Position numbers and translations under genes: made by a program. The notes below the pieces were generated by a model. It was not told the origin of the DNA and made no database searches. It worked only from the letters and a program-made list of their open reading frames with translations. From the NCBI GenBank assembly GCA_046046915.1, contig JBJOIT010000003.1, positions 1 through 64,000 of the forward strand: DNA of 64,000 bases. Reading direction: 5' to 3'. Position 1 is the stretch's first letter. The number at the start of each line of letters is the position of its first letter. The DNA is from JBEEJZ01 sp046046915 (GTDB taxonomy: Bacteria > Pseudomonadota > Gammaproteobacteria > Burkholderiales > Burkholderiaceae_C). Shown piece by piece: positions 23,389 through 32,209 of this stretch.

Positions 23389-23856
23389 TCACTCGCGGTG
23401 ATAGGGGTGGTTGGCGTTCACAGACCAGGCCCGATAGAGCTGTTCAATCAGGAGCACGCGTGCAAAGGCATGGGGCAGCGTCAGGTCCGACAAACGAATG
23501 CGTTCGTGAGCCGCCTGGCGGAAGGCTGGATCCAGGCCGTCTGGCCCGCCGATGACCAAGGCCACATCATCGCCGCCCAGCTGCCAGGATTTGAGCTTGT
23601 CGGCCAGTGCAAGGGTGGTGACATTGGTGCCACGCTCATCCAGCACCACAATGCGACTGCCTTTGGGTATGGCCGCCTCAATGCGCGAGCGCTCTGCAGC
23701 GTACAGGGTCTCCAGCGTCTTGGAGCCACGGGGCTCTGTCTTGACGGCTTTGAGCTCAACCTTCAGTTCGTGCGGAAAGCGCTTGGCGTAGTCATCCCAA
23801 GCGGCCTGGGCCCAGTCTGGCACCCGCTGGCCCACGGCCACGATCAACAGCTTCAC
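23389..23856 (-). CDS. rlmH: 23S rRNA pseudouridine-1915 N3-methyltransferase RlmH
   Basis: SPOUT methyltransferase of 155 residues that methylates pseudouridine 1915 in helix 69. The family features are present: N-terminal MKLLIVAVGQRVPDW, VVLDERGTNVTTLALADKL, the trefoil knot LVIGGPDGLDP and the C-terminal LPHAFARVLLIEQLYRAW followed by NANHPYHRE. Full normal length. The stop overlaps an alternative maf start. Confidence 0.96.
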   Translation of the reverse strand: MKLLIVAVGQRVPDWAQAAWDDYAKRFPHELKVELKAVKTEPRGSKTLETLYAAERSRIEAAIPKGSRIVVLDERGTNVTTLALADKLKSWQLGGDDVALVIGGPDGLDPAFRQAAHERIRLSDLTLPHAFARVLLIEQLYRAWSVNANHPYHRE

Positions 23857-23886
23857 GGCGACCGAGCTAGAAAGCGGACCTCAGTC

Positions 23887-24627
23887 TCAGGCTTTAGGGG
23901 CAGCTTTTTTGGCAGGCGTCTTACGAGCGGGCGCTTTTTTTGCGGGGGCCTTTGCTGGCACCTTGGCAGCGACAGACTTGGCCGGCGTTTTCTTGGCAAC
24001 CTTGACCACTACCTTGGTAGCTTCGGGTGCCGCGACCTTTTTTGCTGGTGCTTTTTTGGCAACCGTCTTTTTGGCGGCGGTCTTCACTCCAGCGGCTTTG
24101 GCCGCAGCTGCTTTTTCCTGGGCCTTGGAGGGGAAAGCTTCCGTCACACCCTTTTTGGCGGCGCTGGAGCGACGCAAGCTGGCAGGCTGCTCACCAGCTT
24201 TGGCCTTGGCAGTTTTGGCAGGCGCCGGTGCTGCAACTTCCTTTACGGCAGGCTTGGCAGCACCCAGTTTCAGACGCACTGGCTTTTCACCCCACAACTC
24301 TTCGAGGTTGTAATACTGGCGAAAACTGGGTTGCATCACATGTACCACCGCCTGGCCGCAATCCACAATGATCCACTCCCCATTGGCCTGACCTTCCATG
24401 CGGGGCTTGGAAAAACCAGCCTCACGAACGGCGTCCATGACGCTAGATGCCAGTGCCTTGGTCTGGCGATTAGAGGTGCCCGACGCAATGATGACCCGCT
24501 CAAACAGGGCCGACAGCTTCTCGGTGTCGAACACCTGGATGTCCTGAGCCTTCACATCTTCAAGACCGTCCACAATGGCGCGCTGGAGTTTTTGGATGTT
24601 GCCCTTGGCAGGTGTGGAATTAGTCAT
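23887..24627 (-). CDS. rsfS: Ribosomal silencing factor RsfS with long histone-like tail
   Basis: Residues 1-120 are a complete RsfS/Iojap domain (LQRAIVDGLEDVKAQDIQVF, ALFERVIIASGTSNRQTKAL, GEWIIVDCGQAVVHVMQPSF, YNLEELWGEKPV), which binds L14 and blocks subunit joining. The remaining 125 residues are a low-complexity Lys/Ala/Pro tail with repeated KKAPAKK and KTPAKK units, like histone H1-type proteins. The tail roughly doubles the normal length of RsfS and should be positively charged and disordered, perhaps adding rRNA contact. The stop of nadD overlaps its start. Confidence 0.93.
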   Translation of the reverse strand: MTNSTPAKGNIQKLQRAIVDGLEDVKAQDIQVFDTEKLSALFERVIIASGTSNRQTKALASSVMDAVREAGFSKPRMEGQANGEWIIVDCGQAVVHVMQPSFRQYYNLEELWGEKPVRLKLGAAKPAVKEVAAPAPAKTAKAKAGEQPASLRRSSAAKKGVTEAFPSKAQEKAAAAKAAGVKTAAKKTVAKKAPAKKVAAPEATKVVVKVAKKTPAKSVAAKVPAKAPAKKAPARKTPAKKAAPKA

Positions 24628-25244
24628 CAGATGCTCTGGTAAAGGTGGTGTTGGTCAATATAGCGTGCAACAGCGTCGCCCACCAGTGGGGCCACAGGCT
24701 CGCCTGCCGAAAGGCGCTGGCGAATGTCTGTGGCACTAAGAGGAGTCAGCGGCATGGCCAGCCGAATAAAGCGGTCTTGAACACCCGACTGGGGCACAAA
24801 ATTCGGCATTTGGAGCGGTGGGTCAGTCGGGTCTAAAACCCGAGGCACGACGGCGATTTTAGCCAGCCCCAGCAGAGCCTCCCAATCTCGCCAGTTGGGC
24901 AGGCTTTGCGCCTGGTCTTCGCCCATCACCACCACCAGGTCACTGCCATGCCGTTCTGCCAGTATTTCCCGCACGGTGTCGATGGTGTAAGTGGCCCCAG
25001 ACCGGTGCAGTTCGCGGTCATCCACCCGTGCCTTGGGCAGGTTGGCAAAAGCAAGCCGGGTCATGGCCAAGCGATGTTCAGCAGGGCTCAGTTGACGGGT
25101 TTTGTGCCAGGCCTGTCCGGTAGGTAGTACCAGCAGTTCATCCAGCTCCAACTGCGCCAGGGCAGCATCCGCCACCTGCACATGCGCGATGTGCGGCGGA
25201 TCAAACGCCCCACCGTATAGACCGATGCGCCGGCTCAGACCCAC
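24627..25244 (-). CDS. nadD: Nicotinate-nucleotide adenylyltransferase NadD
   Basis: NAD biosynthesis enzyme that adenylates nicotinate mononucleotide; 205 residues. The nucleotide-binding motif RIGLYGGAFDPPHIAHVQVA stands at the N terminus, followed by LDELLVLPTGQAWHK, RVDDRELHRSGATYTIDTV, VVVMGEDQAQSLPNWRDWE and LSATDIRQRLSAGEPV. I choose GTG 25244, just inside the end of hemF, because the reading frame upstream of it only repeats hemF sequence in another frame. An untypical ATG start at 25400 is unlikely. Confidence 0.92.
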   Translation of the reverse strand: MGLSRRIGLYGGAFDPPHIAHVQVADAALAQLELDELLVLPTGQAWHKTRQLSPAEHRLAMTRLAFANLPKARVDDRELHRSGATYTIDTVREILAERHGSDLVVVMGEDQAQSLPNWRDWEALLGLAKIAVVPRVLDPTDPPLQMPNFVPQSGVQDRFIRLAMPLTPLSATDIRQRLSAGEPVAPLVGDAVARYIDQHHLYQSI

Positions 25245-26164
25245 TCGCGACGAACCAGAAAATCTTGGGTCAAAGCGGCTTCGACCGAACCTTCGGGCAA
25301 GGCATGCTGATAAGACCAACTCACCAAGGGTGGCATTGACAGCAGGATGGATTCGGTACGCCCACCCGACTGCAAGCCAAAGTGCGTGCCACGGTCCCAC
25401 ACCAGATTGAACTCGACATAGCGCCCCCGGCGATACAACTGAAACGCACGCTCGCGCTCGCCATAGGCCATGTTCTGACGGCGTTGCACGATAGGCAGGT
25501 AGGCAGACAAAAACGCGTCTCCCACCGACTGCATCATGGCAAAGCTGCCATCAAAACCCAGCTCGGAGAAGTCATCAAAGAAGATGCCGCCCACACCGCG
25601 TGGCTCCTGGCGATGCTTCAGATAGAAGTAATCGTCGCACCAAGCCTTGAAACGGGGGTATTTGTCCTCGCCCGATGCGGCCAAAGCCTGCTTGCAGGTG
25701 GCATGAAAGTGGACTGCGTCCTCCTCGAAACCGTAGCAGGGCGTCAGGTCCATGCCACCACCAAACCAGCAAACCTCGCGGCCATCGCTCCCCGTGGCCG
25801 CAAGCATGCGCACGTTCATGTGCACGATGGGCACATAGGGGTTGCGGGGGTGAAATACCAGCGACACCCCCATGGCCTCAAAGGGCGCGCCCGCCAACTC
25901 AGGGCGGTGCTGGGTGGCCGAAGGGGGCAATTTGGGCCCACTGACCTGAGAAAAACCGCAGCCGGCACGCTCAAAAACAGCGCCACCTTCCAGAATCTGG
26001 GTCACCCCCCTACCCTGCAACGGTTCGCCCGGCGCCTTTTCCCAGGCGTCGGTCAAAAAACTGCTGCCATCGATCTCCGCAATCGCGCCAGTGATGCGTT
26101 GCTGCAACGCCGACAGATAAGCGGCCACCTCAGCAGCGCGAGATGGTGTGTTGGAAGTGTTCAT
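25235..26164 (-). CDS. hemF: Oxygen-dependent coproporphyrinogen III oxidase HemF
   Basis: Heme biosynthesis enzyme of 309 residues that converts coproporphyrinogen III to protoporphyrinogen IX with O2. Motifs: VTQILEGGAVFERAGCGFSQV, FHPRNPYVPIVHMNVRML, CWFGGGMDLTPCYGFEEDA, KAWCDDYFYLKHR, GVGGIFFDDF and RRGRYVEFNLVWDRGTHFGL. It indicates aerobic growth. It overlaps purD by 4 bases upstream and nadD downstream. Confidence 0.96.
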   Translation of the reverse strand: MNTSNTPSRAAEVAAYLSALQQRITGAIAEIDGSSFLTDAWEKAPGEPLQGRGVTQILEGGAVFERAGCGFSQVSGPKLPPSATQHRPELAGAPFEAMGVSLVFHPRNPYVPIVHMNVRMLAATGSDGREVCWFGGGMDLTPCYGFEEDAVHFHATCKQALAASGEDKYPRFKAWCDDYFYLKHRQEPRGVGGIFFDDFSELGFDGSFAMMQSVGDAFLSAYLPIVQRRQNMAYGERERAFQLYRRGRYVEFNLVWDRGTHFGLQSGGRTESILLSMPPLVSWSYQHALPEGSVEAALTQDFLVRREWV

Positions 26165-27453
26165 GCGCGGATCGCCCTGTAACCAATGTCGGTTCGGTAT
26201 TGCATGCCATCGAAAGCGATGCCTTGCGCCACCTCATAAGCCCGGTGCTGAGCCAGCTTCGTACTGTCGCCCAGGGCGGTCACGCACAGCACGCGTCCGC
26301 CGCTGGTGCAAACCTGCCCGTCCTGCATGCTGGTGCCGGCGTGGAAAACCACCGCATCCTCGGTGTCTGCGGGCAACCCGCTGATGGCATCGCCCTTGCG
26401 TGGGTGCAAGGGGTAACCGTGAGCGGCCATCACCACGCCCAGAGCGGTACGACGATCCCACTGCAGCTCCACCTTATCGAGCGCGCCGTGCGGGCCAGGC
26501 TCTGTCGCTGCCCACAGAACATCAACCAGATCGGTCTTGAGCCTCATCATGATGGGCTGGGTCTCCGGGTCGCCCATGCGGCAGTTGAACTCCAGAGTCT
26601 TGGGGTGCCCCTGCGCATCAATCATCAGACCGGCATACAGGAAGCCCGTGAAGGGGATACCGTCTTTTTCCATACCACGCACCGTGGGCAGGATGATTTC
26701 ACGCATGGCACGGGCGTGCACATCAGGCGTCACCACCGGGGCCGGCGAGTAAGCACCCATACCGCCGGTGTTGGGCCCTTCATCGGCATTGAGCAAACGC
26801 TTGTGGTCCTGGCTGGTGGCCAGCGCCAGCACGTTTTTGCCGTCGACCATGACGATAAAGCTGGCTTCTTCGCCCTGCAAGAACTCCTCGATCACCACCC
26901 GCGCGCCGCCCTCGTTGTGGCTGACGCCCAGGGTGTCGTCGAGCAACATGAAATCGATCGCTTCGTGCGCCTCGGCAGCCGTCATGGCCACTACCACGCC
27001 TTTGCCTGCCGCCAGACCATCCGCCTTGACCACGATGGGCGCGCCCATCTTGTCGACGTACGCGTGGGCGGCCACCGGGTCAGAAAAGGTCTCGTAAGCA
27101 GCCGTCGGGATACCGTGGCGCTTCATGAAGGCTTTGGAAAAAGCCTTGGAGCTTTCAAGTTGCGCCGCCGCCCGGGTAGGCCCAAACACCCGCATGCCAT
27201 GCAGACGAAACTCGTCCACGATGCCAGCGGCGAGCGGGCCTTCAGGCCCCACCACCGTCAGTGCAATTTTTTCGGACTGCGCCCACTCACGCAAGGCTTG
27301 CACATCGGTAATGGGAATGTTTTGCAGCCGGCTGTCGCGGGCTGTTCCGCCGTTGCCGGGCGCAACAAAGACCGATTGAATTTTGGGCGACTGCGCCAGC
27401 TTCCAGGCCAGCGCGTGTTCACGCCCGCCGCCACCTACCACCAGCACCTTCAT
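26161..27453 (-). CDS. purD: Phosphoribosylamine-glycine ligase PurD
   Basis: GAR synthetase of purine biosynthesis, 430 residues, ATP-grasp fold. Seen: KVLVVGGGGREHALAWKLAQ, FVAPGNGGTA, KAFSKAFMKRHGIPTA, VVKADGLAAGKGVVVA, VIEEFLQGEEASFIVM, NTGGMGAYSPAPV, FNCRMGDPETQPIMMRL and a C-terminal GGRVLCVTALG. Standard length. It overlaps yebC by 4 bases and hemF by 4 bases, forming a compact operon. Confidence 0.96.
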   Translation of the reverse strand: MKVLVVGGGGREHALAWKLAQSPKIQSVFVAPGNGGTARDSRLQNIPITDVQALREWAQSEKIALTVVGPEGPLAAGIVDEFRLHGMRVFGPTRAAAQLESSKAFSKAFMKRHGIPTAAYETFSDPVAAHAYVDKMGAPIVVKADGLAAGKGVVVAMTAAEAHEAIDFMLLDDTLGVSHNEGGARVVIEEFLQGEEASFIVMVDGKNVLALATSQDHKRLLNADEGPNTGGMGAYSPAPVVTPDVHARAMREIILPTVRGMEKDGIPFTGFLYAGLMIDAQGHPKTLEFNCRMGDPETQPIMMRLKTDLVDVLWAATEPGPHGALDKVELQWDRRTALGVVMAAHGYPLHPRKGDAISGLPADTEDAVVFHAGTSMQDGQVCTSGGRVLCVTALGDSTKLAQHRAYEVAQGIAFDGMQYRTDIGYRAIRA

Positions 27454-28184
27454 ACTGCAGCTCCGTCAATTTCAGCGTTGTGAAAAACCGCCTGGACGTC
27501 ATCCAGGTCTTCCAGCACATCCAGCAGCTTTTGCATGCGAGCGGCGTCTTCGCCGGTCAGCTCAATGGTGTTTTCGGCGCGCATGGTGACTTCGGCCACA
27601 TCGGGCTTAAAGCCGGCGGCCTCCAGGGCATTGCGCACAGACTCAAAATCAGGCGCTGAGGTCAGCACCTCGATCGCACCTTCATCATCCGTGATCACGT
27701 CGTCAGCGCCGGCATCGAGTGCAGCTTCCATCAGTTTGGTTTCGTCGGTGCCTGGCGCAAACACCAACTGGCCGCAATGCTTGAACTGAAAGGCCACCGA
27801 ACCCTCGGTACCCATGTTGCCGCCGTGCTTGCTGAACGCATGCCGCACCTCAGCAACCGTGCGAACCCGGTTGTCGGTCATGGTGTCCACAATGATGGCG
27901 GCACCGCCGATGCCATAGCCCTCGTAACGAATTTCCTCGTAGCTCACGCCTTCTTGGTTGCCGGTGGCCTTGTCGATGTTGTATTTGATGCGGTCGGCCG
28001 GCATGTTGGCGGCCTTGGCTTTGTCCACGGCCAGACGCAGACGGGGGTTGGCGCTGAGGTCACCACCACCGGCACGGGCAGCCACCGTGATCTCGCGGAT
28101 GATGCGGGTCCAGATCTTGCCCCGCTTCTCGTCCTGACGACCTTTACGGTGCTGAATATTGGCCCATTTGCTGTGTCCTGCCAC
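27450..28184 (-). CDS. yebC: YebC/PmpR family protein
   Basis: A 244-residue member of the YebC/TACO1 family, known as DNA-binding regulators (PmpR) and, more recently, as translation factors that help ribosomes through proline stretches. The N-terminal MAGHSKWANIQHRKGRQD is diagnostic; also NPRLRLAVDKAKAANMPADR, YEGYGIGGAAIIVDTMTDNR and GGNMGTEGSVAFQF. The gene heads the yebC-purD-hemF-nadD run and is divergent from the DUF853 gene. Confidence 0.95.
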   Translation of the reverse strand: MAGHSKWANIQHRKGRQDEKRGKIWTRIIREITVAARAGGGDLSANPRLRLAVDKAKAANMPADRIKYNIDKATGNQEGVSYEEIRYEGYGIGGAAIIVDTMTDNRVRTVAEVRHAFSKHGGNMGTEGSVAFQFKHCGQLVFAPGTDETKLMEAALDAGADDVITDDEGAIEVLTSAPDFESVRNALEAAGFKPDVAEVTMRAENTIELTGEDAARMQKLLDVLEDLDDVQAVFHNAEIDGAAV

Positions 28185-28243
28185 AAAGATTCCTTCACTA
28201 AAAGTCGTTACGCTACGCCTTGGATTGTACTTTTGGGATTTTC

Positions 28244-29788
28244 ATGGCCGCCTCTGTTGACTCCTCTGCACCCGCTTCCATCCTGCTGGCCCAGCATGGC
28301 ACCACACACTGCCACCTGTTGCTAGACAAAGCCAATCGGCACGGCCTGATCACCGGCGCCACGGGCACCGGCAAAACCATCACACTGCAAACCTTGGCCG
28401 AGGGATTCTCCAAGGCAGGGGTGCCGGTCTTCATGGCCGATATCAAAGGCGACCTCAGCGGCATCTCTCAAACTGGCAGCATCGGCGGCGAATTGGCAGG
28501 CATCCTAGCGGAGCGCGGCTTGAGTGCACCCGATCCCCTGGCCTGTCCCACCACGCTGTGGGATGTGTTTGGCAAGCAGGGCCACCCTGTGCGCGCCACG
28601 GTCAGCGACCTAGGCCCGCTGCTGCTGGCTCGCATGCTCAACCTCAACGACACCCAGGCCGGCGTGCTGAACCTGGTCTTCAAGATTGCCGATGACAACG
28701 GCATGCTCTTGCTGGATCTGAAAGATCTGCGCGCGATGCTGCAGTACGTGGGTGACAACGCACGCGACTTCACCACCCACTACGGCAACATCAGCGCGGC
28801 CAGTATCGGCGCCATTCAGCGCGGCCTGATGCAGGTCGAATCCCAAGGCGGCGACCAGTTTTTTGGCGAGCCCATGCTCAACATCAGCGACCTGATGCAG
28901 ACCGACACCGGCGGGCAAGGCGTGGTCAATATCCTGGCCGCTGACCAGCTGATGAACTCCCCTCGCCTGTACGCCACCTTTTTGCTGTGGATGCTGGCGG
29001 AGCTGTTCGAGCAATTACCCGAGGTGGGCGACCTGGAAAAACCCAAACTGGTGTTCTTTTTTGACGAAGCTCACCTGCTGTTTGCGGATGCACCCAAGGT
29101 CTTGCTGGAGCGCATCGAACTGGTGGTGCGGCTGGTGCGTTCCAAGGGTGTGGGCGTTTACTTTGTGACTCAAAACCCGCTGGATATTCCCGATACCGTG
29201 CTGGCCCAGCTGGGCAACCGCGTTCAGCATGCCTTGCGCGCATTCACACCGCGTGACCAGAAAGCCGTCAAGGCCACGGCGCAAACCATGCGACAAAAAC
29301 CGGGTCTGGACATCGAAACCGCCATCACAGAGCTGGGTGTGGGCGAGGCCCTGGTCAGCCTGCTGGATGACAAAGGTCGCCCCGGTGTCACCGAGCGGGT
29401 GTACGTATTACCACCCGGCAGCCAGATCGGTCCCATCAACCCCGAGCAGCGTCAGATGTTGTTGCGAGATTCCCTCGTGGCGGGCGTCTATGAGCAAGCC
29501 GTTGACCGCGAGTCTGCGTTTGAACTGATCAAGGGGCGCGCCACAACCGCAACTGCGACCATGGGCGCTGATCCGGGAACAGACCGCGCCGCGCCAGCGG
29601 AAAAAGGAAACGGCTTGCTCAGCGGCCTGGGCGATGTGCTGTTTGGCTCCACCGGGCCGCGCGGCGGTCAACGCGAGGGGCTTGCACAAGCCATGGTCAA
29701 GTCTGCGGTGCGCACCATCGGCTCAACCGTGGGTCGGGAAATCATCCGCGGTGTTCTGGGCAGCATGCTGGGTAGTAAGCGGCGCTAA
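28244..29788 (+). CDS. DUF853 HerA-like ATPase
   Basis: A 514-residue AAA-type ATPase of the HerA/VirB4-like class (helicase HerA-like C-terminal domain, DUF853). Walker A GATGTGKT at residues 38-45, VFMADIKGDLSG shortly after, a Walker B region KPKLVFFFDEAHLLF, arginine/sensor region GVGVYFVTQNPLDIPDTVL and LGNRVQHALRAFTPRDQKAV. The C terminus is Gly/Ala-rich with a hydrophobic end (IIRGVLGSMLG). Its function in bacteria is poorly known; here it has no NurA nuclease partner beside it. The ATG at 28244 is chosen over an upstream TTG. Confidence 0.88.
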   Translation: MAASVDSSAPASILLAQHGTTHCHLLLDKANRHGLITGATGTGKTITLQTLAEGFSKAGVPVFMADIKGDLSGISQTGSIGGELAGILAERGLSAPDPLACPTTLWDVFGKQGHPVRATVSDLGPLLLARMLNLNDTQAGVLNLVFKIADDNGMLLLDLKDLRAMLQYVGDNARDFTTHYGNISAASIGAIQRGLMQVESQGGDQFFGEPMLNISDLMQTDTGGQGVVNILAADQLMNSPRLYATFLLWMLAELFEQLPEVGDLEKPKLVFFFDEAHLLFADAPKVLLERIELVVRLVRSKGVGVYFVTQNPLDIPDTVLAQLGNRVQHALRAFTPRDQKAVKATAQTMRQKPGLDIETAITELGVGEALVSLLDDKGRPGVTERVYVLPPGSQIGPINPEQRQMLLRDSLVAGVYEQAVDRESAFELIKGRATTATATMGADPGTDRAAPAEKGNGLLSGLGDVLFGSTGPRGGQREGLAQAMVKSAVRTIGSTVGREIIRGVLGSMLGSKRR

Positions 29789-29834
29789 ATCAGGCATCGT
29801 TCGTGCTTCACACCCGCTTTCACTATCCACCACC

Positions 29835-30464
29835 ATGAACCAGATCCACGTCATCCAGCACCCCTTGGTGCAGCACAAACTCACGCTGATGCGCCAGAAA
29901 CACGCCAGCACCACCAGCTTTCGCCAACTGCTCAACGAATTGAGCATGCTCATGGCCTATGAAATCACCCGCGACATGCCCACGCAGGAAATCGAGATTG
30001 AAACGCCCCTCGAAACCACCACGGGTAGGGTGATAGACGGCAAAAAACTTGTGTTTGCGTCCATTCTGCGGGCTGGTACCGGCATTCTTGACGGCGTGCT
30101 CAGCGTGGTGCCCGGCGCGCGGGTGGGCCACATCGGCCTGTACCGCGACCCACAGACACTGCAAGCCGTGGAGTACTACTTCAAGATGCCAAGCAACATG
30201 CCCGAGCGCGACGTGATCGTGGTCGATCCCATGCTCGCCACGGGCAACTCAGCAGCAGCGGCCGTCGCGAGACTCAAGCAGACCCGGCCTCGCTCTATCA
30301 AGTTTTTGTGCCTGCTGGCAGCCCCAGAAGGCATTGCGACGCTACGGGCCGCGCACCCCGATGTGCCAATTTACACCGCTGCCGTAGACCGTGAACTAAA
30401 CGACCACGGCTACATCCTGCCGGGTCTGGGCGATGCCGGCGACCGGATTTTTGGTACCCGGTAA
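29835..30464 (+). CDS. upp: Uracil phosphoribosyltransferase
   Basis: Salvage enzyme making UMP from uracil and PRPP; 209 residues. IHVIQHPLVQHKLTLMR at the N terminus, FRQLLNELSMLMAYEITRD, FASILRAGTGILDGVL, the PRPP loop VDPMLATGNSAAAAV and the C-terminal uracil-binding YILPGLGDAGDRIFGT. The true ATG is at 29835; the frame is open farther upstream. It is convergent with the SlyD-type gene. Confidence 0.96.
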   Translation: MNQIHVIQHPLVQHKLTLMRQKHASTTSFRQLLNELSMLMAYEITRDMPTQEIEIETPLETTTGRVIDGKKLVFASILRAGTGILDGVLSVVPGARVGHIGLYRDPQTLQAVEYYFKMPSNMPERDVIVVDPMLATGNSAAAAVARLKQTRPRSIKFLCLLAAPEGIATLRAAHPDVPIYTAAVDRELNDHGYILPGLGDAGDRIFGTR

Positions 30465-30473
30465 ATCTGGGCT

Positions 30474-30950
30474 TCAGTGATGGTGACCGTGCGCACCATG
30501 TACGTGGCGGTGCGCAATTTCTTCACCCGATGCCATGCGGACTTCCTGGACCTTAAGGGCAAACTTCAAGGTCTTGCCTGCGTGCGGGTGGTTGCCGTCG
30601 AGCAGCACGGTATCGCCCTTGATCTTGACCACATGGAACACCTGCTCGTGTCCATCGTCTGAATAGCCCTTGAGCTGACCGCCCACCTTCACGCCCGGTG
30701 GAAAGTCTTTTTTGGGAATGGTGCGCTCCAGCGCCGGATTGCGCTGGCCAAAAGCATCTTCGGGCGCCAGCGTGAGAGTGGTCTGATAGCCGGCAGCCTG
30801 GCCCTGCAAGGCCGCTTCAATCTTGGGAAATGTGTTGTCGTAGCCACCATGCAGGTAGGCCATGGGCTCGTCGCTTTGCTCCAGCACTTTGCCGGCGGCA
30901 TCCATCACCTTGTAGCTCAAGGTAACCACGGTGTCTTTGTCGATGTTCAT
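30474..30950 (-). CDS. slyD: SlyD-type FKBP peptidyl-prolyl isomerase
   Basis: Cytoplasmic prolyl isomerase/chaperone of 158 residues with FKBP halves (VVTLSYKVMDAAGKVLEQSD, then the inserted-in-flap IF chaperone domain with APEDAFGQRNPALERTIPKK, then VVKIKGDTVLLDGNHPHAGK and KFALKVQEVR). It ends in a histidine-rich tail (HRHVHGAHGHHH), which in SlyD binds nickel. No hydrogenase or urease genes are near. Confidence 0.93.
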   Translation of the reverse strand: MNIDKDTVVTLSYKVMDAAGKVLEQSDEPMAYLHGGYDNTFPKIEAALQGQAAGYQTTLTLAPEDAFGQRNPALERTIPKKDFPPGVKVGGQLKGYSDDGHEQVFHVVKIKGDTVLLDGNHPHAGKTLKFALKVQEVRMASGEEIAHRHVHGAHGHHH

Positions 30951-31007
30951 GTGTTTGGTTTTTTGTAGTGATACAGGCGGCGTGATTTTCGCTGCAATAT
31001 GCCCTGA

Positions 31008-31436
31008 TCAGCCTGAAGCAGCATCGCCCGGTGCCGCAATGCCCTCGAAAAACAAGACCTTCATCGCGTTCACAAATACTTCCGCTTGGACTACCAAATC
31101 AACTGCATCACCATGCGTCACCGATTCGCCGTTGTAGTCGGCCACCAGACGCATTTCCTCAGCGCGCTTCAGTTGGCGCCCCAACTCTTTACTGACAGGG
31201 CCGTCCTTAACCAGATAGGCACTGAAGGTGTTAATCAATCCACGGTGTGTCTTGCCCAATGCATCCGGCGCTGGCACGCCGGCCATCAGAAGAGCAGCCT
31301 GCGCAGCATCAAACATGGCGTAGTAGGCACGGTTGCACGCACCATCCACGTCCTTGAGCTCCAGCAAAACACGAGCTGACATCACGGCTTGGATGGCTTT
31401 ACCCATCAGCGAAACTGAAGACTTGGACGGCGTCAA
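31008..31436 (-). CDS. HEPN domain protein, probable toxin of a HEPN/MNT module
   Basis: A 142-residue all-helical HEPN protein: AIQAVMSARVLLE, DGACNRAYYAMFDAAQAALL, ALGKTHRGLINTFSAYLVKD, LGRQLKRAEEMRLVADYNGE and AVDLVVQAEVFVNAMK. HEPN proteins paired with nucleotidyltransferases are typically RNases silenced by AMPylation. I propose the TTG at 31436 as start: it overlaps the TGA of the partner gene and gives an N terminus (TPSKSS...) of normal family length; ATG 31406 is the alternative. The strict R-x4-6-H motif is not obvious; the KTHRG and RLVADY blocks are those of the PF05168 branch. Confidence 0.8.
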   Translation of the reverse strand: MTPSKSSVSLMGKAIQAVMSARVLLELKDVDGACNRAYYAMFDAAQAALLMAGVPAPDALGKTHRGLINTFSAYLVKDGPVSKELGRQLKRAEEMRLVADYNGESVTHGDAVDLVVQAEVFVNAMKVLFFEGIAAPGDAASG

Positions 31437-32188
31437 ACCCGAACCCCTTCGCGCGCTATGTTCGCCAACAAGGCGGGGTTGACATAGGTCTCTGGGTGCT
31501 CCCACTCATCCATCCACACCGGCATGGGTGAAATATTAATACCCGTTTCTAGCAATACCTCATAGGCCGCGTCAGACATCTTCAACTTGGTGTCCAGAAA
31601 GCGCTGGTGCGTTCCTTCGAGCAAAACAGCCACATCTGCGTCGCTGTCTGGGCGGTGATCGCCGCGCGCCCGACTGCCATACAGAATCACTTCCTTGGCG
31701 GAGAAATCCGGGTCTATCCTCAGGCGAAACTGCTGGACCGCTTGCAATGTGGCTTCATCAAGCTGGTGAGTAGGGGGCAAAACTGCTGCCGGCTGCTCCT
31801 GCAAAGCCCCCAAGATGAACTTGCGCAGACGCTCAAACCGCCCCACGCGAATCATCTCCTTTGGCGACATGTCACCCAGCAGCGGGTTGCGCGTCTGAAA
31901 CCAAACCACCGTCTTTTCCGTATCACCGTCAAACACCCGGGCGACCAGATTGATGGTGATGCCAATATCTTGCAGAAGCTCACGCACAGGCTCGGGCATG
32001 GCATCGTCAAAACGAACGGACTTAGGCGACACATCAGCCAAACGCGAGACATCCTCTTTCTTCAGTCCCAGAAAAGTCTGCACTGACTTGCCATTGAAAG
32101 AAGCGCCCAGCCCGAACCCCATGACATCAGGCGGCACCGTATCAAACAGCGAAAAACGGATCTGAGCCGAGGTCTTGAGTGAAGTCAT
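31433..32188 (-). CDS. Fusion of Xre/MbcA/ParS-like antitoxin domain with MNT nucleotidyltransferase
   Basis: A 251-residue protein with two parts. Residues about 35-130 look like the Xre/MbcA/ParS toxin-binding architecture: LGLKKEDVSRLADVSPKSVR (HTH-like), then VRELLQDIGITINLVARVFD, TVVWFQTRNPLLGDMSPKEM and GRFERLRKFI. Residues about 145-250 are a minimal nucleotidyltransferase with GSRARG (171-176) and DSDADVAVLL (181-190), the metal-binding Asp pair. The C terminus overlaps the HEPN gene. It presumably AMPylates or sequesters the HEPN toxin and represses its own promoter; four 11-bp-spaced repeats lie just upstream. The ATG at 32188 has GGGAG upstream. Confidence 0.8.
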   Translation of the reverse strand: MTSLKTSAQIRFSLFDTVPPDVMGFGLGASFNGKSVQTFLGLKKEDVSRLADVSPKSVRFDDAMPEPVRELLQDIGITINLVARVFDGDTEKTVVWFQTRNPLLGDMSPKEMIRVGRFERLRKFILGALQEQPAAVLPPTHQLDEATLQAVQQFRLRIDPDFSAKEVILYGSRARGDHRPDSDADVAVLLEGTHQRFLDTKLKMSDAAYEVLLETGINISPMPVWMDEWEHPETYVNPALLANIAREGVRV

Positions 32189-32209
32189 TCGGAAACTCCC
32201 GAAACTTAA

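Noticed and set aside
23887..24270. RsfS tail as a separate histone-like gene fused by a frameshift
   Set aside because: The tail is in the same uninterrupted frame with the same strand composition; no broken start or stop is seen at the junction.
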